This document shows positions 12,355 through 16,898 of a DNA stretch of 16,898 nt, piece after piece. How positions within the stretch are numbered: position 1 is the first letter of the stretch; each line of letters opens with the position of its first letter. This stretch comes from DRTC01 sp964521025 (GTDB lineage: Bacteria > Cloacimonadota > Cloacimonadia > Cloacimonadales > TCS61): NCBI GenBank assembly GCA_964521025.1, contig CAZFPK010000063.1, positions 1 to 16,898 on the forward strand, in the 5' to 3' direction. The position numbers and the translations under genes were made by a program. The notes under the pieces were generated by a model. It was not told the origin of the DNA and searched no databases. It saw only the letters and a program-made list of their open reading frames with translations.

Positions 12355-13896
12355 ATGAAAAAACTACTATTGATTCTAATTTTATTATTTTCCATTTCCA
12401 CCATCCTCTCTGCCCAAACCGTAAATGGAGATACACTTACCTACGATGGAAAGAAAATCCTCAAGATCTGGGGAACGCACCAGGAAAGAGGTTATGCATA
12501 TGGTTTCCTGATGGGAGATGAGATCAAGGAAATCGCGGAAGATTACATTATCGGGTATGTTTTCAACAATAGTTCTTATTTATATGAGAATTTCCGTTCA
12601 TATATTTTGGAACACTTTGCGATCGAAGGAAAATATCATACGGAAACGGATGCCATGGTTTCGGGGATCATCGATTCCGGAGTCGATATTTACAGTTCTG
12701 TACTGAACAGGGAACTCGATAATTTCGATATCTTATGTGCGAATTGTATCGTGGATATGTCCGGGATGAATATGTTCAATCCGGATATCGATTTTGGATG
12801 TTCCAGTCATTCCAGTTGGGGAGAAAGTACGCTCGTAGATCCGAACTTGTTCGGAGCGCTGGTGATCACGCGCAATATGGATTGGACTCCACACGAAACT
12901 TTATTGGCTAATCATCTCTTGATCGTGAATTTCCCATCCGAAGAGGATGAAGTTCCCTGGCTTTCCTTCACTTTCCCGGGCATGATCGGAGCGCTTTCTG
13001 CCATCAATCAAAACGGGATCGCGGCTTTTATGAATATGGGAAACATCGATACTTCCGTTTATGAAGAAAACCTGCATCCGGTCTTTCTTTCCATCCGCAA
13101 CGGGATCGAAATGAACGATTATGATAATAATTCTATCAACGATCAATTCGATGTTTATCAGTCCATCGAGGATAACCTCCATTTGAGTGGTTCGATCATT
13201 CATTGTGTCAATAGCGAATCTGGAATCGTGATCGAATGCAATAATGTTTTGGGAACAGTTTATCGAGATGAAACAGATAATACAGTTATTCCGGAAAATA
13301 ACCTGGCAGCAACCAATCATTTCCGTGAATTGTATGCTCCGGCTTATTGTTATCGTTACGATAATATTTCCGATTCCTTAAATGCAGACCCGAATATTTC
13401 TCTGGAAAGAAGTTGGGATCTGCTTTCCGGAGCAGCAGGAGTAACGACCAACCTGCATACGATCCAGTTCGCTCCATCTTTGAATTTGATCAAATGGTCG
13501 ACAGCGAAACCCAATTATCCTGCATACACACTTCCTCCGGCAGTTTTTGATACTGAAGAATTATTTACTCCGGCTACTGCTGTCGATCCGGAAATTAGTA
13601 GTTCAGGACTTGTTCTGAAATCCTATCCGAATCCTTTTCATACCGAAACTACGATTTCTTTTCAAATAAGCAACGAACAAAACAAACAAAACGAACAAAT
13701 AAAACTTGATATCTATAATATCAAAGGTCAGAAAATCAGAACATTTTCAAATCAACAAATCAAAAAATCATCAAATCGACAAATTATCTGGGATGGAAAA
13801 GATGAGAAAGGTGAGTGGGTTTCATCCGGAATTTATCTGTTGAAATTCCAATCCTATGGTTTTCAAAAAATAAAGAAAATTCTTAGTATAAAATAA
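12355..13896 (+). CDS. Secreted C45-like (acyl-transferase/amidase) Ntn-hydrolase with T9SS-type sorting domain
   Basis: This 513-residue protein begins with a clear signal peptide (MKKLLLILILLFSISTILSA). The body resembles the C45/AAT family of N-terminal-nucleophile hydrolases, which includes penicillin acyltransferase, phospholipase B-like and N-acylethanolamine or bile-salt-type amidases. Evidence is the W-G-T-H-Q-E-R-G-Y-A-Y-G opening, FGCSSHSSWGEST with candidate nucleophile C149, TRNMDW (R173-W177), and AATNHF with N321. C149 would become the N-terminal nucleophile after autocleavage. The C-terminus from about residue 420 is a FlgD-like sorting domain (SYPNPF, IYNIKGQKI, IWDGKDEKGEWVSSGIY). 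Within it a low-complexity Asn/Gln/Lys-rich insertion occurs. AAGGAGC lies before the ATG. The natural substrate is unknown; an amide-bonded compound outside the cell is the inference. Confidence 0.8.
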   Translation: MKKLLLILILLFSISTILSAQTVNGDTLTYDGKKILKIWGTHQERGYAYGFLMGDEIKEIAEDYIIGYVFNNSSYLYENFRSYILEHFAIEGKYHTETDAMVSGIIDSGVDIYSSVLNRELDNFDILCANCIVDMSGMNMFNPDIDFGCSSHSSWGESTLVDPNLFGALVITRNMDWTPHETLLANHLLIVNFPSEEDEVPWLSFTFPGMIGALSAINQNGIAAFMNMGNIDTSVYEENLHPVFLSIRNGIEMNDYDNNSINDQFDVYQSIEDNLHLSGSIIHCVNSESGIVIECNNVLGTVYRDETDNTVIPENNLAATNHFRELYAPAYCYRYDNISDSLNADPNISLERSWDLLSGAAGVTTNLHTIQFAPSLNLIKWSTAKPNYPAYTLPPAVFDTEELFTPATAVDPEISSSGLVLKSYPNPFHTETTISFQISNEQNKQNEQIKLDIYNIKGQKIRTFSNQQIKKSSNRQIIWDGKDEKGEWVSSGIYLLKFQSYGFQKIKKILSIK

Positions 13897-13921
13897 ATTT
13901 AAACGAAGGATGAGAATCCGG

Positions 13922-13950
13922 TTGACAGATTTCAGACAAAAAATGATTTA
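13922..13950 (+). promoter_or_regulatory. Possible promoter of the oxidoreductase operon
   Basis: TTGACA at 13922-13927 is followed after 16 to 17 bases by TGATTTA at 13944-13950. This leaves about 34 bases to the first start codon, with AAGGAG at about 13973. The -35 box is perfect and the -10 box is poor. Confidence 0.4.
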
Positions 13951-13984
13951 TCCAAAAAAATAATCAGACAATAAGGAGTCGATA

Positions 13985-14188
13985 ATGGCGAGAATGACAG
14001 TTGACCCGTTTTATTGTAAAGGCTGTGGTAATTGTATTCCTGCTTGTCCCAAAAAAATAATCCGGCTTTCAGATAAGTTCAATGAAAAAGGTTATCATTA
14101 TGCGGAATGTTTTGATCAGGAATCATGTATTGCCTGCAAGTTATGTTATACGATTTGCCCGGATGTAGCAATAACGGTGGAGAAATAG
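13985..14188 (+). CDS. 2-oxoacid:ferredoxin oxidoreductase, ferredoxin-like (delta) subunit
   Basis: This 67-residue protein carries two [4Fe-4S] binding motifs: C11-x2-C14-x2-C17-x3-C21 and C48-x2-C51-x2-C54-x3-C58, each followed by proline. All eight cysteines are present. As the first gene of the alpha-beta-gamma operon, it should relay electrons from the thiamine-diphosphate site of the beta subunit to external ferredoxin in the cytoplasm. Its stop is 9 bases before the alpha start, and the alpha ribosome-binding site overlaps the stop. Homologous subunits are named VorD, KorD or PorD depending on substrate. I give no symbol because the substrate is not settled. Confidence 0.92.
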   Translation: MARMTVDPFYCKGCGNCIPACPKKIIRLSDKFNEKGYHYAECFDQESCIACKLCYTICPDVAITVEK

Positions 14189-14197
14189 GAGGTTATG

Positions 14198-15280
14198 ATG
14201 ACAGAAAAGATCTTGATGAAAGGTAACGAAGCGATTGCGGAAGCAGCTCTACGAGCAGGTTGTCGATTATATTTTGCTTATCCTATAACTCCCCAAAGTG
14301 AATTGATCGAATACATGTCCAAAATGATGCCGAAAGTTGGAGGTACGATCGTGCAGGCAGAAAGTGAAGTTGCTGCAATAAATATGGTGTATGGAGCATC
14401 CGGCTGCGGCAAAAGAGTGATGACATCTTCTTCTTCTCCCGGCATTTCACTCAAGCAGGAAGGAATTTCCTATATTTCCGGTGCGAATCTGCCGGCAGTG
14501 ATCGTTAATGTTGTGCGCGGCGGACCCGGACTCGGTGATATTCAACCTGCGCAGGGAGATTATTTCCAGGCAACACGCGGCGGAGGACACGGCGATTACC
14601 GGACGATCGTTCTGGCACCGAGTACAGTTCAAGAATTTGCCGATATGGCACCGCTTGCTTTCGATCTGGCGGATAAATACCGGATAGCAGTTCTTATCCT
14701 TTCCGATGGTTTGATCGGGCAGATGATGGAGCCTGTCGAATTCCAACCTGCAAAAACTGAAAAGGAACTCGCAGAACTCGGTAATCAACATCTGGACTGG
14801 TGTATGCATCCGAACAGGGACGAACCGAACCACCATCATCATATTATCAATTCGCTGGAATTGGATCCGCATGTTCTTTCCGAACTTGTTCTTAATTTGG
14901 AAAAGAAGTATAAAAAAGTGGGAAAAAATGAGATCAGGTTCGAGGAATATAATATTTCTCCTGAAAATGAACTGGTATGTATCTCTTACGGAACTGCAGC
15001 CAGAATCACAAAATCTGCTGTCGATGAACTCAAGAAAGAAGGAAAAAGTGTAGGTTTGATCAGACCCATAACGCTTTGGCCCTTCCCAACAAAAGCGATT
15101 AAGAAAGCAGTTCATGAAAAAGTCCGGAAAGTTCTCACACTCGAACTGAATCTCGGTCAGATGATCGAGGATGTCCGGCTTGCTCTCGAGGGAAAAGTTC
15201 CTGTCGAATTTATGGGAAGAGTCGGCGGACTGGTTTTCACACCCGAAGAAGTCAAAGCAAAAATCGAAGAGATATTTTAG
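14198..15280 (+). CDS. vorB: 2-oxoacid:ferredoxin oxidoreductase alpha subunit (VorB/KorA type)
   Basis: This is the alpha subunit (360 residues) of a thiamine-dependent oxidoreductase. The complex converts a 2-oxoacid plus CoA to acyl-CoA, CO2 and reduced ferredoxin. The N-terminus MKGNEAIAEAALRAGC, then YPITPQSE and EYMSK, is the pyrimidine-binding domain that pairs with the beta subunit. AESEVAAINMVYGASGCGKR follows, and SSSSPGISLKQEG provides the 2-oxoacid carboxylate-binding T/S-S-x-P-G loop. The C-terminal domain from about residue 255 resembles transketolase C-terminal domains (YGTAARI, PITLWPFP). The full-length match best fits proteins annotated VorB (branched-chain 2-oxoacids), but KorA (2-oxoglutarate) cannot be excluded. 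Two adjacent ATGs exist at 14195 and 14198. The second is preferred because AGGAGG ends at 14192, giving a 5-base spacing. Confidence 0.92.
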   Translation: MTEKILMKGNEAIAEAALRAGCRLYFAYPITPQSELIEYMSKMMPKVGGTIVQAESEVAAINMVYGASGCGKRVMTSSSSPGISLKQEGISYISGANLPAVIVNVVRGGPGLGDIQPAQGDYFQATRGGGHGDYRTIVLAPSTVQEFADMAPLAFDLADKYRIAVLILSDGLIGQMMEPVEFQPAKTEKELAELGNQHLDWCMHPNRDEPNHHHHIINSLELDPHVLSELVLNLEKKYKKVGKNEIRFEEYNISPENELVCISYGTAARITKSAVDELKKEGKSVGLIRPITLWPFPTKAIKKAVHEKVRKVLTLELNLGQMIEDVRLALEGKVPVEFMGRVGGLVFTPEEVKAKIEEIF

Positions 15281-15294
15281 GAAGGGGAGGAGAA

Positions 15295-16050
15295 ATGGAA
15301 ATTATTGCGCAACGACCAAAATCTTTGACCAAAGCACAATTCACTTATTGTCCCGGCTGTACGCACGGGATTTCACATAGATTGATCGCAGAATCGATGG
15401 ATGAACTCGATCTGAGAAACTCGATGATGGGAGTCTGTCCGGTTGGCTGCTCCGTTCTCGCTTACAATTTCTTTGATTGCGATATGGCGGAAGCTGCTCA
15501 CGGCAGAGCTCCGGCACTCGCCACCGGAATGAAACGAGCCAGACCGAATATGCATGTTTTCACTTATCAAGGAGATGGAGATCTCGCTGCTATCGGAACT
15601 GCGGAAATCATTCACGCTGCTAATCGAGGTGAACATATTTCTGCCTTTTTCGTGAATAATGCGATTTACGGAATGACCGGCGGGCAAATGGCTCCCACAA
15701 CTTTACCAGGAATGAAAACCACTACTTCACCTTATGGAAGGGATGAAAAAGATATCGGCTATCCGATCAGAGTAAGTGAAATGCTAGCAACTCTGGAAGC
15801 TCCTTATTTTATTGCGAGAGTTTCCCTGCTTTCTCCTCAGGATATAATCAAAGCAAAAAAAGCGGTTTATAAGGCTTTGAAATTCAATAAGGAAGAAAGA
15901 GGATTCACTTTTATCGAGTTTGTTTCTACCTGCCCGACCAATTGGGGTTTGGATCCTCAACAGGCTTTTGAATGGGCAAAAGAGAATATGTTGACATTTT
16001 TCAAAGTCGGAGTTTTCAAAGATAAATCTACCGAGGAGGAAGCAAAATGA
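15295..16050 (+). CDS. 2-oxoacid:ferredoxin oxidoreductase beta subunit (TPP-binding)
   Basis: This 251-residue subunit binds the diphosphate of thiamine diphosphate and a [4Fe-4S] cluster. The TPP/Mg motif is YQGDGDLAAIGTAE, ending about 27 residues later in FFVNNAIYGMTGGQ. YCPGCTHG (C19, C22) and GVCPVGC provide cysteines for a cluster near the cofactor. The length fits the short beta subunits of four-subunit VOR/KOR enzymes. GGGGAGG lies about 5 bases before the ATG, 14 bases after the alpha stop. Its stop overlaps the gamma start by four bases (ATGA), so the subunits are made in coupled translation. The next step in the pathway is release of acyl-CoA, with electrons passed to the delta subunit. 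Confidence 0.95.
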   Translation: MEIIAQRPKSLTKAQFTYCPGCTHGISHRLIAESMDELDLRNSMMGVCPVGCSVLAYNFFDCDMAEAAHGRAPALATGMKRARPNMHVFTYQGDGDLAAIGTAEIIHAANRGEHISAFFVNNAIYGMTGGQMAPTTLPGMKTTTSPYGRDEKDIGYPIRVSEMLATLEAPYFIARVSLLSPQDIIKAKKAVYKALKFNKEERGFTFIEFVSTCPTNWGLDPQQAFEWAKENMLTFFKVGVFKDKSTEEEAK

Positions 16051-16589
16051 AGATCGAAGTTATTTGCTCGGGATTTGGCGGACAGGGAGCTCTTACGGTT
16101 GGAAAATTCCTGTCTCTCGCTGCTATGAAAGAAGGCAAAGATGTTTCCTGGCTTCCTTCATACGGACCGGAAATGCGCGGCGGAACTGCTAATGTCGCAG
16201 TTGTAATCAGCGATAAACAGATAGCATCTCCCTTAGTTTCCAATCCGAATTTATTGATCGCTTTGAATAAACCTTCGGTTGATAAATTCGGTCCGGAAAT
16301 AAAACCCGATGGCTTGATGATCGCCAATTCCGATATGTGTCCAAATGAACTTAATCGGGATGATATCGAGGAAGTTTATGCTCCGATGTCTTCTATCGCA
16401 ACCGAGATCGGAACGACCAAAGTCCTGAATATGGTTTCGCTTGGAGTCTTGATCGGGAAAACCGGGATCGTGAAATTTGAAACTGTGGAAGAAGACTTGA
16501 AAGAAGTTTTGGGAAAGAAAAAACCGGCTCTCCTGGAAGCGAATTTGAAAGCGATTGCGAAAGGGATCGCAATAGGGAAGAGGAGTTAG
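16047..16589 (+). CDS. 2-oxoacid:ferredoxin oxidoreductase gamma subunit
   Basis: This 180-residue protein is the gamma (catalytic) domain that in single-chain pyruvate synthases is fused to the other parts. The glycine-rich GFGGQGALTVGKFLS motif near the N-terminus and PSYGPEMRGGTANVAVVIS (about residues 38-57) are hallmark sequences of the family, involved in CoA binding and assembly. Later NPNLLIALNKPSVDKF and the C-terminal KPALLEANLKAIAKGI helix complete the fold. The start codon overlaps the beta stop by four bases. It is the last gene of the operon, followed by a terminator at 16718. Confidence 0.94.
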   Translation: MKIEVICSGFGGQGALTVGKFLSLAAMKEGKDVSWLPSYGPEMRGGTANVAVVISDKQIASPLVSNPNLLIALNKPSVDKFGPEIKPDGLMIANSDMCPNELNRDDIEEVYAPMSSIATEIGTTKVLNMVSLGVLIGKTGIVKFETVEEDLKEVLGKKKPALLEANLKAIAKGIAIGKRS

Positions 16590-16717
16590 GAGAGAGGAGA
16601 TAGGAGATAGGGACAGGAAATCTTTCGAATGGTTTCTGTTAGCGGAAATCTTTCAACTTGACCTTCGGAATGGTCGGAACTGAAAGGATAAGTAAAACTG
16701 AAAAAAGATAATATTTT
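16590..16717. repeat. Short repeats in the operon trailer
   Basis: The start of this stretch is a purine-rich run of imperfect GGAGATAG/GGAGAGA units (about 16584-16613). GGAAATCTTTC then occurs twice as a direct repeat (16616-16626 and 16644-16654). The second is followed by GACC-N8-GGTC (16660-16675 approximately). No coding frame is visible. It resembles dispersed intergenic repeat debris. Confidence 0.45.
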
Positions 16718-16744
16718 AGGACGATTTTCGGATCATCCTTTTTT
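16718..16744 (+). terminator. Rho-independent terminator of the oxidoreductase operon
   Basis: AGGACGAT at 16718-16725 pairs with ATCATCCT at 16732-16739 with one C-A mismatch and a 6-base loop, followed directly by TTTTTT. It lies about 130 bases after the last operon gene. Confidence 0.8.
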
Positions 16745-16898
16745 GGTCTTGACACTTTTGTTCATATTCAGGTTTTTATAACCATTAATTAATGAGATTT
16801 TAGATTTTTTAGATTTTTCATATTTTTTTGTCTTTACTAATAACTTTAGTCACTTAAAAAACCAAACTTACCAACAAGTTGTCGTGAAAATTAAGCTG
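16745..16898. other. Trailing region, no gene seen
   Basis: An A+T-rich tail with repeated AGATTTTTTAG-like units (about 16795-16825). A TTGACA at 16749-16754 has no well-spaced -10 box; TATAAC lies 22 bases further on. It may be the promoter region of a gene beyond the window. No start codon with a credible frame is visible. Confidence 0.4.

Noticed and set aside
14447..15115. Long antisense frame (222 codons) opposite the alpha subunit
   Set aside because: It lies fully within a well-conserved enzyme gene, has no ribosome-binding site and has shadow-type composition.

Overview
The window reads as an A+T-rich bacterial chromosome from the FCB superphylum. The best guess is a Cloacimonadota-like anaerobe, probably from a metagenome assembly. 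The clues are two secreted proteins with type IX secretion (T9SS)-style C-terminal sorting domains, a Bacteroidota-like promoter motif, a four-subunit 2-oxoacid:ferredoxin oxidoreductase, many palindromic dispersed repeats, and a 100-N scaffold gap. All confident genes lie on the + strand. The taxonomy is an inference from gene content.

Layout. 1-372: no convincing gene, but a striking pair of overlapping palindromes. 373-2973: the ribosome-associated GTPase HflX and a fold-type I PLP aminotransferase, closed by a terminator. 3090-4992: a toxin-antitoxin cluster. It holds one intact RelE-type pair, a fragmentary BrnT-like toxin with a truncated CopG-type antitoxin, a TumA/TumE-like pair whose toxin is frameshifted, and two diverged copies of a small acidic antitoxin-like gene, both broken. 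5089-6777: a secreted HExxH metalloprotease with a sorting domain. 6810-6920: a MITE-like palindromic element.

6946-7194 holds the most interesting gene. It is a small membrane protein resembling the DUF6132 family, with an in-frame TGA exactly where relatives carry the second cysteine of a GCxxxxC motif. Downstream of the TGA lies a hairpin with a 7-bp stem and a GGUC tetraloop, the same apical loop as the E. coli fdhF SECIS. I read it as a candidate selenoprotein that ordinary gene callers would miss. A GNAT acetyltransferase overlaps its 3' end.

8071-9797: a strong terminator, a promoter, then a cyclic-nucleotide-binding-domain protein and an AI-2E/PerM-family membrane protein as a two-gene unit. 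9798-9991: intergenic repeats. 9992-11248: an MFS transporter whose last codons run into repeat-like sequence. 11273-11565: a 63-64-bp tandem repeat interrupted by the assembly gap. 11580-12146: a small nitroreductase. 12147-12354: clustered palindromes. 12355-13896: a secreted C45-like Ntn-hydrolase homologue with a sorting domain. 13985-16589: a ferredoxin-alpha-beta-gamma operon for a VOR/KOR-type 2-oxoacid:ferredoxin oxidoreductase, followed by a terminator at 16718-16744.

The oxidoreductase operon (oxidative decarboxylation of 2-oxoacids to acyl-CoA with reduced ferredoxin), the candidate selenoprotein and the absence of respiratory genes fit an anaerobic fermentative lifestyle. The remaining genes look like independent transcription units separated by repeats.
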